Shown: positions 1 to 8,974, numbered from the stretch's first letter. The stretch is 64,000 bases of DNA from Roseicyclus marinus (GCF_036322625.1 NZ_AP027266.1:1615001-1679000); one strand, 5' to 3'. Translations and numbers: made by a program. The notes: a model not told the origin generated them from the letters alone.

Positions 1-92
1 TTCCTGCCGGGGCCGGGGAAGCCGGAACCGGGTCGCTTCGCAGTTAAGCCTGCGGATCGAAAAGGTCAATCTTTGCAGGGGAGAGGCTGCGC

Positions 93-554
93 ATGAAGCT
101 GAGCACCAAGGGGCGTTACGCCATGGTCGCGATGGCCGATCTTGCGCTGCAGAACGGCGACGGGCTGATGTCGCTTGCGGAATTGTCCAAGCGGCAGGAC
201 ATTTCGCTGCCCTATCTCGAGCAATTGTTCGTCAAGCTACGCCGGGCGGAACTGGTCGACTCGGTCCGGGGGCCGGGGGGCGGCTACCGGCTATCGCGGC
301 CCGCCTCCGAGATCCGGGTGGTCGATATCTTTGCCGCCGTGGACGAGACGGTGAGCGCCCTGCATACCGGGGCAGGCGCGACGGGGGGCGTATCGGGGAG
401 CCGGGCGCAATCGATGACCAACCGGCTCTGGGAGAGCCTGTCTGCGCATGTCTATGTCTTCTTGCACCAGACGCGGTTGTCGGACGTGGTGCAGAACGGG
501 CTGACGCCATGCCCGGCCGTGCCGACCTTGTTCGAGGTGGTCGACGAGGGCTGA
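93..554 (+). CDS. iscR: Rrf2-family regulator, IscR type
   Basis: This 153-residue winged-helix repressor is first in the Fe-S assembly operon and probably controls it by iron or Fe-S status. The N-terminal DNA-binding domain is intact (MKLSTKGRYA start, wing RGPGGGYRL at residues 59-67). The family's three-cysteine cluster loop is replaced by Gly/Ala/Ser around residues 91-108, and the only cysteine is Cys140 near the C terminus. Rhodobacter sphaeroides IscR is known to lack most canonical cysteine ligands yet still represses iron-sulfur genes, so this is probably the same variant. The start follows GGGGAGAGG. A nifS-like gene follows after about 70 bp, and the suf genes continue on the same strand. 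Confidence 0.93.
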   Translation: MKLSTKGRYAMVAMADLALQNGDGLMSLAELSKRQDISLPYLEQLFVKLRRAELVDSVRGPGGGYRLSRPASEIRVVDIFAAVDETVSALHTGAGATGGVSGSRAQSMTNRLWESLSAHVYVFLHQTRLSDVVQNGLTPCPAVPTLFEVVDEG

Positions 555-590
555 CCACGGGCGGCCGGATCGGGGATGCCCGTCGGGCCA

Positions 591-614
591 TGCATATTTT
601 TGGAAAGATGAAGC
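591..614 (+). repeat. Short dispersed intergenic motif, copy 1
   Basis: A 24-nt stretch reads TGCATATTT, two variable bases, then GGAAAGATGAAGC. It lies between iscR and the nifS-like gene, ending 9 nt before the latter's start. A second copy at 50932-50955 matches at 22 of 24 positions. Its function is unknown. Here it could also supply the nifS leader, and GGAAAG could act as part of a ribosome binding region. Confidence 0.55.
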
Positions 615-623
615 GGGGGCGGG

Positions 624-1667
624 ATGGCGCGGATCTATCTTGATCACAACGCGACGGCGCCGCTGAGGCGTGAGGCGCGGGCGGCGATGGTCGCGGCGAT
701 GGATGTGGTGGGCAATCCGTCGTCGGTCCATGCGGAGGGGCGGGCGGCCAAGGCGCTGATGGAGCGGGCGCGGGGGCAATTGGCCGAGGCGCTGGGGGCG
801 CAGGCGGCCGATATCGTCTTTGTCTCGGGGTCCACGGAAGCGGCGGCGCTGGCGCTGGCGGGGCGCGGGCTGCATGGAGCGGCGGTCGAGCATGATGCGG
901 TCAGGGCCTGGGTGGTCGAGGACCTGGCCGTGGATGGCGCGGGCCGGGTGCGGCTGGAGGATGCGCCCGCAAGCACGCTGCAATTGGCCAATTCCGAGAC
1001 GGGTATCGTGCAGGATCTGCCCGAGGGGCTGGCGGTGAGTGACTGGACGCAAGGGTTCGGAAAACTGCCCGTGGCCTTTGACTGGTCGGGAATCGATATG
1101 GTCTTTGTCTCGGCCCACAAGATCGGGGGGCCCAAGGGAATCGGGGCGCTGGTGCTGCGCCGGGGCCTAGATGTCGAGGCGCGCATCCGCGGCGGCGGTC
1201 AGGAGATGGGGCGCAGATCGGGCACCGAGAACCTGATCGGCATTGCCGGATTTGGCGCAGCGGCAGAGGCGGCGGCGCAAGATCTGGCCTCGGGCGTTTG
1301 GGATCGGGTGGACAAACTTAGAAATATTCTAGAAAAGACTCTGGAACCCCGCGCGAAAGGGACTATTTTTGTCGGGAAAGATCAGACCCGGCTGCCCAAC
1401 ACCAGCCTGATGGTCACGCCCGGATGGAAGGGCGAGACGCAGGTGATGCAGATGGACCTGGCAGGTTTCGCCGTTTCGGCGGGATCGGCCTGTTCCTCGG
1501 GCAAGGTGAAGGCCAGCGGCGTCTTGCGCGCCATGGGTCTGGACGAGGAGGCGGCGGCATCGGCGCTGCGCGTCTCGCTCGGGCCCGAGACGACGGAGGC
1601 GGAGGTGATGGCCTTTGCCGAAGCCTGGCTCGCGGCGCGGGACAGATGGGCGGCCAAGCGCCGCTGA
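624..1667 (+). CDS. Cysteine desulfurase, NifS/IscS class
   Basis: This PLP enzyme should take sulfur from cysteine as a persulfide for cluster assembly. The 347 residues show the class V aminotransferase start ([10 protein letters not shown]), the PLP lysine Lys166 in [10 protein letters not shown], the RSGTEN segment near 198-203, and the catalytic-loop Cys290 in [10 protein letters not shown]. The flexible loop and SACSSG pattern place it in group I, unlike the group II SufS at 7667. It is about 55 residues shorter than E. coli IscS. Its place between iscR and sufB is typical of Rhodobacterales suf operons. Which of the two desulfurases mainly feeds SufBCD cannot be told from sequence. Confidence 0.9.
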   Translation: MARIYLDHNATAPLRREARAAMVAAMDVVGNPSSVHAEGRAAKALMERARGQLAEALGAQAADIVFVSGSTEAAALALAGRGLHGAAVEHDAVRAWVVEDLAVDGAGRVRLEDAPASTLQLANSETGIVQDLPEGLAVSDWTQGFGKLPVAFDWSGIDMVFVSAHKIGGPKGIGALVLRRGLDVEARIRGGGQEMGRRSGTENLIGIAGFGAAAEAAAQDLASGVWDRVDKLRNILEKTLEPRAKGTIFVGKDQTRLPNTSLMVTPGWKGETQVMQMDLAGFAVSAGSACSSGKVKASGVLRAMGLDEEAAASALRVSLGPETTEAEVMAFAEAWLAARDRWAAKRR

Positions 1668-1729
1668 CGAACGGCCGGGACCCGGCCCCAGAGGATGACC
1701 CGGCCAAGGCCGGCAGAGGAGAGAGTGAC

Positions 1730-3265
1730 ATGGCAGCCCTCGATACCGACATGCAGGACACGCAGGTCAAGGATGGCGTCGACCGCGAAACGGTCGAAAC
1801 CGTCCAGGCGATGGGCGGCAAGTACAAATACGGCTGGGAAACCGAGATCGAGATGGACTACGCGCCCAAGGGCGTGAACGAGGACATCGTGCGCCTGATC
1901 TCGGACAAGAACGGCGAGCCGGAATGGATGACCGACTGGCGTCTGCAGGCGTTCAAGCGCTGGAAGCAGATGGACGAGCCGGAATGGGCGATGCTGAATT
2001 ACCCGCCCATCGCCTACCAGGACCAGTATTATTTCGCCCGGCCCAAGAGCATGGCCGAAAAGCCCAAGAGCCTGGACGAGGTCGACCCCAAGCTGTTGGC
2101 GACCTATGACAAGCTGGGCATCCCGCTGAAGGAACAGATGATCCTTGCCGGCGTCGAAGGGGCGGAGGATGCGCCGGCCGAAGGGCGCAAGGTGGCGGTC
2201 GATGCGGTCTTTGACAGCGTCAGCGTCGGCACGACCTTTCAGGCCGAGCTGAAGAAGGCGGGCGTGATCTTCTGCTCGATCTCGGAGGCGATCCGCGAGC
2301 ATCCCGAGCTGGTCAAGAAATACCTCGGCTCCGTCGTGCCGATCACCGACAATTTCTTTGCCACGCTGAATTCGGCGGTGTTTTCGGACGGCTCCTTTGT
2401 CTACATCCCGCCGGGCGTGCGCTGCCCGATGGAATTGTCGACCTATTTCCGCATCAATGCCGAGAATACGGGCCAGTTCGAGCGCACGCTGATCATCGCC
2501 GACAAGGGCAGCTATGTGAGCTACCTCGAAGGCTGCACCGCGCCCAAGCGCGACACCCATCAGCTGCATGCGGCGGTGGTGGAGCTGATCGCGCTCGAGG
2601 ATGCGGAGATCAAGTATTCCACCGTCCAGAACTGGTATCCGGGCGACGAGGAAGGCCGGGGCGGCATCTACAATTTCGTGACCAAGCGCGCCGATTGCCG
2701 GGGCGACCGGTCCAAGGTGATGTGGACGCAGGTCGAGACGGGATCGGCGATCACGTGGAAATACCCCTCCTGCATCCTGCGGGGCGATGACAGCCAGGGC
2801 GAGTTCTATTCCATCGCCATCGCCAACAATGCCCAGCAGGCCGATACCGGCACCAAGATGGTGCATCTGGGCAAGCGCACGAAGTCGCGCATCGTGTCCA
2901 AGGGGATCAGCGCGGGCCGCGCGCAGAACACCTATCGCGGTCTTGTGTCGATGCATCCCAAGGCCAAGGAAAGCCGCAACTACACGCAATGCGACAGCCT
3001 TTTGATCGGCGACAAATGCGGCGCGCATACTGTTCCCTATATCGAGGTCAAGAACAACTCGAGCCGGGTGGAGCACGAGGCGACCACGTCCAAGGTGGAT
3101 GACGAGCAGATGTTCTATTGCCGCCAGCGCGGGATCGGCGAGGAAGAGGCCGTCGCCCTGATCGTGAACGGCTTCGCGCGCGAGGTCTTGCAGGCCTTGC
3201 CGATGGAATTCGCCATGGAAGCGCAGCAGCTGGTGGCGATTTCGCTGGAGGGTAGCGTCGGCTGA
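1730..3265 (+). CDS. sufB: Fe-S scaffold subunit SufB
   Basis: This is the scaffold of the SufBC2D complex, on which new Fe-S clusters are built in the cytoplasm. The 511-residue protein carries the family's long beta-helix domain. It keeps the [19 protein letters not shown] segment with its conserved cysteine, and the C-terminal [20 protein letters not shown] region with the cysteine/glutamate pair implicated in sulfur transfer and cluster assembly. The frame is open upstream to 1424 within the nifS-like gene, but ATG 1730 follows a GGAGAG ribosome binding site and gives the usual N terminus, so the later start is preferred. A small membrane gene and a methyltransferase separate it from sufC. 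Confidence 0.96.
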   Translation: MAALDTDMQDTQVKDGVDRETVETVQAMGGKYKYGWETEIEMDYAPKGVNEDIVRLISDKNGEPEWMTDWRLQAFKRWKQMDEPEWAMLNYPPIAYQDQYYFARPKSMAEKPKSLDEVDPKLLATYDKLGIPLKEQMILAGVEGAEDAPAEGRKVAVDAVFDSVSVGTTFQAELKKAGVIFCSISEAIREHPELVKKYLGSVVPITDNFFATLNSAVFSDGSFVYIPPGVRCPMELSTYFRINAENTGQFERTLIIADKGSYVSYLEGCTAPKRDTHQLHAAVVELIALEDAEIKYSTVQNWYPGDEEGRGGIYNFVTKRADCRGDRSKVMWTQVETGSAITWKYPSCILRGDDSQGEFYSIAIANNAQQADTGTKMVHLGKRTKSRIVSKGISAGRAQNTYRGLVSMHPKAKESRNYTQCDSLLIGDKCGAHTVPYIEVKNNSSRVEHEATTSKVDDEQMFYCRQRGIGEEEAVALIVNGFAREVLQALPMEFAMEAQQLVAISLEGSVG

Positions 3266-3308
3266 TCGGGCCGGCGCGGCGAGACGGGTCTGGTATCGAG
3301 GTGGGTCG

Positions 3309-3503
3309 ATGAACATGAAATTCTGGCTGACGGCGGGCGAGCCGCGCCCGCGCTATGCGCTTCTGGTGGCGATCGGGGTCGTGATCATGATGAGCCTGAC
3401 CTATCCGATCTGGCAGCCCGGCGGGCCGGGCATGGCGGCCTTTGCGGCGGTGACGGCGACGATCATCAGCCATGTCTCGGCCAAGCTGATCATGCGGCGC
3501 TGA
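3309..3503 (+). CDS. Small hypothetical membrane protein in suf operon
   Basis: A 64-residue protein of unknown function. Two hydrophobic stretches are visible, about residues 18-34 and 41-56, with a charged start and a basic end (IMRR), so a small two-span inner-membrane protein is likely. GTCGATG and a modest purine-rich stretch precede the start. It lies 43 bp after sufB and 32 bp before the methyltransferase on the same strand, so it is probably co-transcribed with the suf genes. I do not recognise a family; its codon use looks like that of its neighbours. Confidence 0.7.
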   Translation: MNMKFWLTAGEPRPRYALLVAIGVVIMMSLTYPIWQPGGPGMAAFAAVTATIISHVSAKLIMRR

Positions 3504-3535
3504 CGGGTCCTATCGGCGCGCTTGAGGGGAAGGTC

Positions 3536-4450
3536 ATGTCGGCAGATTTCGACGCGAAACGTGTGGAGGCCCTGATCGGGATTCTTTCGCCTGCGCGCGT
3601 CACGCGGGTCGTCGATGTGGGGGCCAACCCGTTGGACGTGCCGCCCTATGCGGGGCTGCTGAAGATGGGCGGCTGCGAGGTCTGGGGTTTCGAGCCGCAG
3701 GAAGAGGCGCTGGCAAAGCTGCGTCGCGATGCGGGCAAGGGCGAGCATTACCTGCCGCATGTGGTGGGCGATGGATCGCGCGGAACGCTCAGGGTGTGCG
3801 CCGACAGCGGCTTTACCTCGCTACTGGAGCCGAGCGGGGCGACGATGGCGGCGCTGGGACAGTTCAAGGACCGCGCCAAGGTGGTGGAACGGCTGGAGGT
3901 CGAGACCATCCGGCTCGACGATATCGCGGAGCTGCCCGAATTCGATCTGTTGAAGATCGACGTGCAGGGCGGGGAATGCGCGGTGTTCGAGCATGGACAG
4001 GCGCGTCTGACAGGTGCTGTCACGGTGATTTCGGAGGTTTCGGCGCTGCCGATCTACGAGGATCAGCCGTTGTTGCCCGATCAGGCCGCTGTCTTGGGCA
4101 AGATGGGGTTCGGGCTGCACAAGTTCCTGTTCCTCAAGAGTTTCGGGTTCCGGTCGGGCTATTGCAATCGCCTGCGGCGCAAGCATTACCGCAGCCAATT
4201 GGGCGACGGGGACGCGGTTTTCGTGCGCCATCTCTTTGGGCTGGAGCGGCTGGAGGACGAGGCGCTCAAGCATCTCGCGATCCTCGCCGATGCGGTGTTC
4301 CTGAGCCAGGATCTGGGCGTCGCGGCGCTTGGCGTCTTGGCCGAGCGCGAGCGGATCAGGCCCGAACAGGTGCATGATTACATCGACCTTCTTCCCGAAA
4401 CGACACAACGCCCCGAGCGGGCAGGGCCGGACACGCTGGCCGCCGAATGA
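3536..4450 (+). CDS. FkbM-family SAM-dependent methyltransferase
   Basis: A 304-residue class I methyltransferase of the FkbM type, which usually methylates hydroxyls of sugars or small molecules; the substrate here is unknown. Visible are SAM motif I (VVDVGAN, residues 25-31), the acidic motif II (GFEPQ, 51-55) and the family block FDLLKIDVQGGE near residues 138-149. The start at 3536 follows GAGGGGAAGG. Its position between sufB and sufC is odd for an Fe-S operon. Either it is a passenger, or it modifies something tied to iron or sulfur metabolism; the sequence does not decide. The last 70 or so residues after the fold are poorly conserved helices. Confidence 0.83.
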   Translation: MSADFDAKRVEALIGILSPARVTRVVDVGANPLDVPPYAGLLKMGGCEVWGFEPQEEALAKLRRDAGKGEHYLPHVVGDGSRGTLRVCADSGFTSLLEPSGATMAALGQFKDRAKVVERLEVETIRLDDIAELPEFDLLKIDVQGGECAVFEHGQARLTGAVTVISEVSALPIYEDQPLLPDQAAVLGKMGFGLHKFLFLKSFGFRSGYCNRLRRKHYRSQLGDGDAVFVRHLFGLERLEDEALKHLAILADAVFLSQDLGVAALGVLAERERIRPEQVHDYIDLLPETTQRPERAGPDTLAAE

Positions 4451-4506
4451 CGAAACATGGCCCCGGCACGCGCCGAGGGCGTCAAGATTGCTGAGAGGAT
4501 ACGCCA

Positions 4507-5262
4507 ATGCTGACGATCAAGAACCTGCATGTGAAGCTTGAAGACGAGGACAAGCAGATCCTCAAGGGTGTCGACCTGACCGTCGAGGCGGGCAAGGTTC
4601 ACGCCATCATGGGGCCGAACGGATCGGGCAAGTCGACGCTGTCCTACGTGCTGTCGGGACGCGATGGCTACGAGGTGACGGAGGGCAGCGCGACGCTGGA
4701 AGGCGAAGACCTGCTGGAAATGGAACCCGAAGACCGCGCTGCGGCGGGTCTGTTCCTGGCGTTCCAGTATCCGGTCGAGATCCCCGGCGTGGGCAACATG
4801 ACCTTTCTGCGCACGGCGCTGAACGCGCAGCGCAAGGCACGCGGCGAGGACGAGATCAGCGCGGGCGATTTCCTGAAACTCGTGCGCGAAAAGGCCAAGA
4901 CGCTCAAGATCGACGCCGAGATGCTCAAGCGCCCCGTGAACGTGGGCTTTTCGGGCGGTGAGAAGAAGCGCAACGAAATCCTCCAGATGGCGATGCTGGA
5001 GCCCAAGATGTGCATCCTCGACGAGACGGACAGCGGGCTTGACGTGGATGCGATGAAGCTGGTGTCGGATGGCGTGAATGCGCTGCGCGATGCGGGGCGC
5101 GGGTTCCTCGTCATCACGCATTACCAGCGGCTTCTGGACCATATCAAACCCGATGTCGTCCATATCATGGCCGATGGCCGCATCGTGAAGACGGGCGGGC
5201 CGGAGCTGGCGCTCGAGGTGGAAAAGAACGGCTATGCCGATATCCTGAACGAGGTGGCGTGA
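4507..5262 (+). CDS. sufC: Fe-S assembly ATPase SufC
   Basis: This is the ABC-type ATPase of the SufBCD scaffold complex; ATP hydrolysis drives the SufB/SufD conformational change. It has 251 residues, the normal length. Walker A is GPNGSGKST (36-44), the family's atypical signature FSGGEKKR spans about 148-155, Walker B is MCILDE (168-173), and the switch histidine is His205 in LVITHYQR. The start follows GAGAGGATACGCC. The last base of its stop codon is the first base of the sufD start (TGATG), indicating translational coupling. Confidence 0.97.
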   Translation: MLTIKNLHVKLEDEDKQILKGVDLTVEAGKVHAIMGPNGSGKSTLSYVLSGRDGYEVTEGSATLEGEDLLEMEPEDRAAAGLFLAFQYPVEIPGVGNMTFLRTALNAQRKARGEDEISAGDFLKLVREKAKTLKIDAEMLKRPVNVGFSGGEKKRNEILQMAMLEPKMCILDETDSGLDVDAMKLVSDGVNALRDAGRGFLVITHYQRLLDHIKPDVVHIMADGRIVKTGGPELALEVEKNGYADILNEVA

Positions 5263-6563
5263 TGGCGGTTGCACAAGCCAAGCAGGATCTGACCGAGGCG
5301 CGCATCGCGGCGCTGGACCTGCCCAAAGGGGGCGCTTGGGCCAATGCGGCGCGGGCCGATGCGCTGGCGCGGCTGCGCGCCATGGGTCTTCCCAATCGGC
5401 GCGACGAATATTGGAAGTTCACCGATCCCAGCAGCCTCACGCAGGCGGCAGCGCCGCGCGCGGCCCTGTTCGAGGCGACGGATGAAGAGCCGATCTTTGC
5501 TGGGATCGACCGTCTGCGCATCGTCTTTGTCGATGGCGTCTTTGACGCCGCGCAATCCGACGATCTGAGCCTTGCCGGGGTGGAGATCGAGCGCCTGTCG
5601 GACGCAATGGCGCGCGACATCCATTGGGCGCGTGAGCATTACGGCAAGCTGGAAACCGCGGGCCAGACCCCGGTTCAGCGTCCGCTGGCGGCGTTGAACA
5701 CGGCCTTTGCACAAGATGGCGTGGTGATCCGGGCGACGGGAAAGGTCGCAAAGCCGATCAGCCTTGTCTACCTGCACCGCTCGGAAACCTCGGATGCGAT
5801 CCTGCACCATGTCGTGCGGGTCGAGGACGGGGCGGAGCTGACCATTCTGGAGAACGGTCCGGCCGCAGCCCGGTTCAACAAATGCATGGAGATCAGCGTG
5901 GCCGATCGCGGCACGTTCCACCATGTGCGCGCGCAAGGCCGCGACCATGAGCGCCGCGCGGCGACCCATATGTTCGCGCGGCTGGGCGAGGAAAGCGTCT
6001 ACAAATCCTTTACCCTGACCGTGAACGGCGTGCTGACGCGCAACGAGCACGTGATCGAGCTGACCGGTGACGATGCCGTGGCCCATGTCGCAGGCGCCGC
6101 GATGGGCGATGCGCGCAACGATGCGTTCCACCATGACGATACCGTGTTCATCACCCATGACGCCGAGCGCTGCGAAAGCCGCCAGGTGTTCAAGAAGGTG
6201 CTGAGAAACGGGGCCGAAGGCGTGTTCCAGGGCAAGATCCTCGTGAAACCCGGCGCGCAGAAAACGGATGGCTACCAGATCAGCCAATCGCTGCTTCTGG
6301 ACGAGGAAGCGTCGTTCCAGGCCAAGCCGGAGCTGGAAATCTACGCCGATGACGTGAAATGCTCGCACGGCTCCACCACCGGGGCGATCGACGAAACCGC
6401 GTTGTTCTATCTGCGTGCGCGCGGTGTGCCGAACGATACCGCCACGGACCTGCTGGTTCTGGCCTTCATCGACGAGGCCATCGGCGAGATCGAGGATGAG
6501 CGGCTGGCCGAGGATATCCGCGTCCGGTTGCAGATGTGGCTGGAGCGGCGCAGGCGGGGCTGA
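5262..6563 (+). CDS. sufD: Fe-S assembly protein SufD
   Basis: SufD is the SufB paralogue that completes the scaffold and helps with iron entry. This 433-residue protein has the shared beta-helix core and the conserved histidine-bearing KCSHGSTTGAIDETALFYL block near residues 366-385, whose histidine corresponds to the essential His360 of E. coli SufD. A GTG three bases upstream (5259) could also start translation, but ATG 5262 overlapping the sufC stop is the more natural choice. A small membrane protein gene follows after only 3 bp, so transcription surely continues. Confidence 0.95.
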   Translation: MAVAQAKQDLTEARIAALDLPKGGAWANAARADALARLRAMGLPNRRDEYWKFTDPSSLTQAAAPRAALFEATDEEPIFAGIDRLRIVFVDGVFDAAQSDDLSLAGVEIERLSDAMARDIHWAREHYGKLETAGQTPVQRPLAALNTAFAQDGVVIRATGKVAKPISLVYLHRSETSDAILHHVVRVEDGAELTILENGPAAARFNKCMEISVADRGTFHHVRAQGRDHERRAATHMFARLGEESVYKSFTLTVNGVLTRNEHVIELTGDDAVAHVAGAAMGDARNDAFHHDDTVFITHDAERCESRQVFKKVLRNGAEGVFQGKILVKPGAQKTDGYQISQSLLLDEEASFQAKPELEIYADDVKCSHGSTTGAIDETALFYLRARGVPNDTATDLLVLAFIDEAIGEIEDERLAEDIRVRLQMWLERRRRG

Positions 6564-6566
6564 TCC

Positions 6567-7070
6567 ATGGCGGTGACCACCGATATCGTGGCGACATGGC
6601 GCAGGCCCGGCGTGGTCATGCGGCGGCTCTTGTCCATGGGCCGCCGCGAGGATCGGGCGCTGGCGATGCTGATCGCGGCCTGTCTCGTGATCTTCGTCGC
6701 GCAATGGCCACGGTTGAGCCGGGAGGCGTTTCTTGCGTCAGAAGGTGGTCCGCCGCTGGAAGCCGTCATGGCGATCACCTTTTTCTCGATGCTGATGATC
6801 TGGCCCTTGATGGCCTATGCCCTGGCCGGCATCACGCATGTGGTTGCGCGGATGATCGGGGGGCGTGGGACGTGGTATTCGGCGCGGCTGGCGCTGTTCT
6901 GGTCCTTGCTTGCGACATCGCCTGCATGGCTCTTTCACGGGCTGGTGGCGGGCTTCATCGGGCCGGGGATCGAGCAGAGGATCGCCGGGGGGCTTTTGCT
7001 CATTGCCTTCCTCGCCATCTGGGGCCTTTGCTTGCGCGAGGCGGAACGCGAACCCGAGGCGGGGGCATGA
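6567..7070 (+). CDS. YIP1-like integral membrane protein
   Basis: A 167-residue multispan membrane protein of unknown function. Hydrophobic segments lie at about residues 32-48, 66-92, 108-128 and 140-158, with basic loops between. Overall it resembles the YIP1 domain family seen in alphaproteobacteria, a weak assignment based on hydropathy and on the similar gene that follows. It starts 3 bp after sufD, and its TGA overlaps the next ATG (ATGA at 7067-7070). Such paired membrane genes between sufD and sufS recur in Rhodobacterales by my recollection, but no role in Fe-S biogenesis is established. Confidence 0.75.
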   Translation: MAVTTDIVATWRRPGVVMRRLLSMGRREDRALAMLIAACLVIFVAQWPRLSREAFLASEGGPPLEAVMAITFFSMLMIWPLMAYALAGITHVVARMIGGRGTWYSARLALFWSLLATSPAWLFHGLVAGFIGPGIEQRIAGGLLLIAFLAIWGLCLREAEREPEAGA

Positions 7071-7666
7071 CCCATATCATTTCTCTGGGCCCCCTGTTGC
7101 GGATGGCGCGCGACACGGTGGCCAATCCCCGCGAAGGGGCCGAAACGGTTCTGGCGCTGGGGCTGCCGCGACAGGCGCTGTGGCTGGCATTCGCGCTGGT
7201 CATCGTCTTGTCGATGCTTCTGGGCGATATCCTCTATCTTCTGGCCGGATTGCCGCAAGGCGGGCCGCTGACCGGTCCTATGGGGGCGTCTCCGGTCGTG
7301 ATGGGGGCGCTTCAGGCCGGGTTCCTGTACCTGATGGCCCATGCGATCACGCATATCGGGCGGCTTTTCGGCGGCACGGGCCGCTTTGAGGAAGCGCTCG
7401 CGCTGATCATCTGGCTGCAATTCATCTTTCTCTGCGTGCAGGTGGTGCAGTTGATCGCGCTGGTGGCGCTTCCTCCGGTTGCAGGGCTGATCACGATCCT
7501 GGCCTTGGGTCTTTTCCTGTGGCTCTTGGTGAATTTCATCGCGGCACTGCACGGGTTCACGTCGCTTGGCATGGTGGCGGTGATGACGATCCTGTCGGCC
7601 TTTGCGCTTCTCTTTGCCCTCAGCCTTTTGCTGACGCTTCTGGGCATCACCTTCGGGACGGTCTGA
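7067..7666 (+). CDS. YIP1-family membrane protein
   Basis: A 199-residue protein with about five hydrophobic helices (around residues 35-60, 72-95, 112-135, 137-160, 168-195) and a short cytoplasmic-looking N terminus with an amphipathic stretch. It fits the YIP1 domain family better than its upstream partner. The two overlap by 4 nt, and sufS starts immediately after its stop (TGA 7664-7666, ATG 7667), so all three are coupled. Its function is unknown. Co-occurrence with suf suggests either a membrane anchor role or simple co-transcription. Confidence 0.78.
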   Translation: MTHIISLGPLLRMARDTVANPREGAETVLALGLPRQALWLAFALVIVLSMLLGDILYLLAGLPQGGPLTGPMGASPVVMGALQAGFLYLMAHAITHIGRLFGGTGRFEEALALIIWLQFIFLCVQVVQLIALVALPPVAGLITILALGLFLWLLVNFIAALHGFTSLGMVAVMTILSAFALLFALSLLLTLLGITFGTV

Positions 7667-8890
7667 ATGACATATGATATCGACAAGATCCGCGCGGAAT
7701 TCCCGATCCTGTCGCGGCAGGTGAACGGCAAGCCGTTGGTCTACCTCGACAACGGGGCGAGCGCGCAGAAGCCGCAGGTGGTGATCGACGCGGTGACGCA
7801 GGCCTATTCGATGGAATACGCCAACGTGCATCGCGGCCTGCATTACCTGTCGAACCTTGCGACCGAGAAATACGAGGGCGTGCGCGGCACCATCGCGCGC
7901 TTTCTTGGGGTGAAAAACGAGGACGAGATCGTCTTTACCTCGGGTGCGACGGAAGGGATCAACCTTGTCGCCTATGGCTGGGCGATGCCGCGGCTCGAGG
8001 CCGGGGACGAGATCGTTCTGACGATTGCGGAACATCACGCCAATATCGTGCCATGGCATTTCCTGCGCGAGCGGCAGGGCGTTGTGCTGAAATGGGTGGA
8101 GGTCGATGCCAAGGGCGATCTGGACCCGCAGGCGATGATCGAGGCTATGGGCCCAAAGACCAGGCTGGTCGCAATGTCCCATATGTCCAATGTCCTGGGC
8201 ACCGTTTTCGATGTGAAACCGGTGATCGAGGCAGCCCATGCGCACGGCATTCCGGTGCTGGTCGACGGGTCACAGGCGGCGGTGCACATGCCGCTCAACC
8301 TCGACGATCTGGGGGCGGATTTCTACGCGGTCACGGGCCACAAGCTTTATGGCCCCTCGGGGTCGGGCGCGATCCATATCAAGGCCGACAGGATGGCCGA
8401 GATGCGCCCTTTCATCGGGGGCGGCGACATGATCCGCGAGGTGCATCGCGACCGGGTGATCTACAACGACCCGCCGATGAAGTTCGAGGCGGGCACGCCC
8501 GGGATCGTACAGCAGATCGGATTGGGCGTGGCGCTCGACTACATGATGGGCGTGGGGATGGAGAATATCGCCGCTCACGAAAAACGGCTTTGCGATTACG
8601 CAAGGGCGCGGCTGGACGGGCTCAACTGGCTTAACGTGCAAGGCACGTCGGCGCGCAAGGGGGCGATCTTTTCCTTCACGCTCGAGGGGGCGGCCCATGC
8701 GCATGACATCTCGACCGTGCTCGACAAGAAGGGCGTGGCGGTCAGGGCAGGGCAGCATTGCACCGGTCCGTTGATGGCGCATCTGGGGCTGAACGCGACC
8801 TGCCGGGCGAGTTTCGGGATGTACAACACCGAAGCCGAGGTGGATGTGCTGATCGAGGCGTTGGAGCTGTGCCACGAGTTGTTCGCGTGA
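7667..8890 (+). CDS. sufS: Cysteine desulfurase SufS (group II)
   Basis: SufS mobilises sulfur from cysteine for the SufBCD scaffold, normally handing the persulfide to SufE or SufU. The 407-residue protein keeps the PLP lysine Lys226 (TGHKLYGPSG) and the persulfide cysteine Cys365 (RAGQHCTGPLM), essentially the E. coli positions. It has the short, rigid active-site loop of group II enzymes, in contrast to the group I enzyme at 624. No sufE, sufU, sufA or sufT follows: the operon ends here in a repeat and a convergent gene. An acceptor protein must be encoded elsewhere or be replaced. Confidence 0.96.
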   Translation: MTYDIDKIRAEFPILSRQVNGKPLVYLDNGASAQKPQVVIDAVTQAYSMEYANVHRGLHYLSNLATEKYEGVRGTIARFLGVKNEDEIVFTSGATEGINLVAYGWAMPRLEAGDEIVLTIAEHHANIVPWHFLRERQGVVLKWVEVDAKGDLDPQAMIEAMGPKTRLVAMSHMSNVLGTVFDVKPVIEAAHAHGIPVLVDGSQAAVHMPLNLDDLGADFYAVTGHKLYGPSGSGAIHIKADRMAEMRPFIGGGDMIREVHRDRVIYNDPPMKFEAGTPGIVQQIGLGVALDYMMGVGMENIAAHEKRLCDYARARLDGLNWLNVQGTSARKGAIFSFTLEGAAHAHDISTVLDKKGVAVRAGQHCTGPLMAHLGLNATCRASFGMYNTEAEVDVLIEALELCHELFA

Positions 8891-8899
8891 ATGCACGTA

Positions 8900-8964
8900 G
8901 GTGCGCCTGAAGGCGCACCCTACCCGGACCGTTGCGCATGGTAGGGTGTGCCTTCAGGCGCACC
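8900..8964. repeat. REP-like palindromic pair, arrangement A
   Basis: Two 24-nt units lie in inverted orientation, at 8900-8923 and 8941-8964, 17 nt apart. Each unit is a small hairpin (GGTGCGCC, 4-nt loop TGAA, GGCGCACC) followed by CTAC. The two arms match at 23 of 24 positions when one is reversed. Here the CTAC ends face each other. The pair lies between the convergent sufS and spermidine-synthase-like genes and could act as a transcription barrier or mRNA stabiliser. The same units recur at 41075-41131. Confidence 0.85.
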
Positions 8965-8974
8965 ATTCAAAAGC

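Noticed and set aside
1-92. End of an upstream gene before iscR
   Set aside because: A short open stretch exists at the edge, but too few codons are visible to support any protein.
1424-1729. Longer sufB start inside the nifS-like gene
   Set aside because: It would read 102 codons across the real nifS end. ATG 1730 has a good ribosome binding site and the family start.
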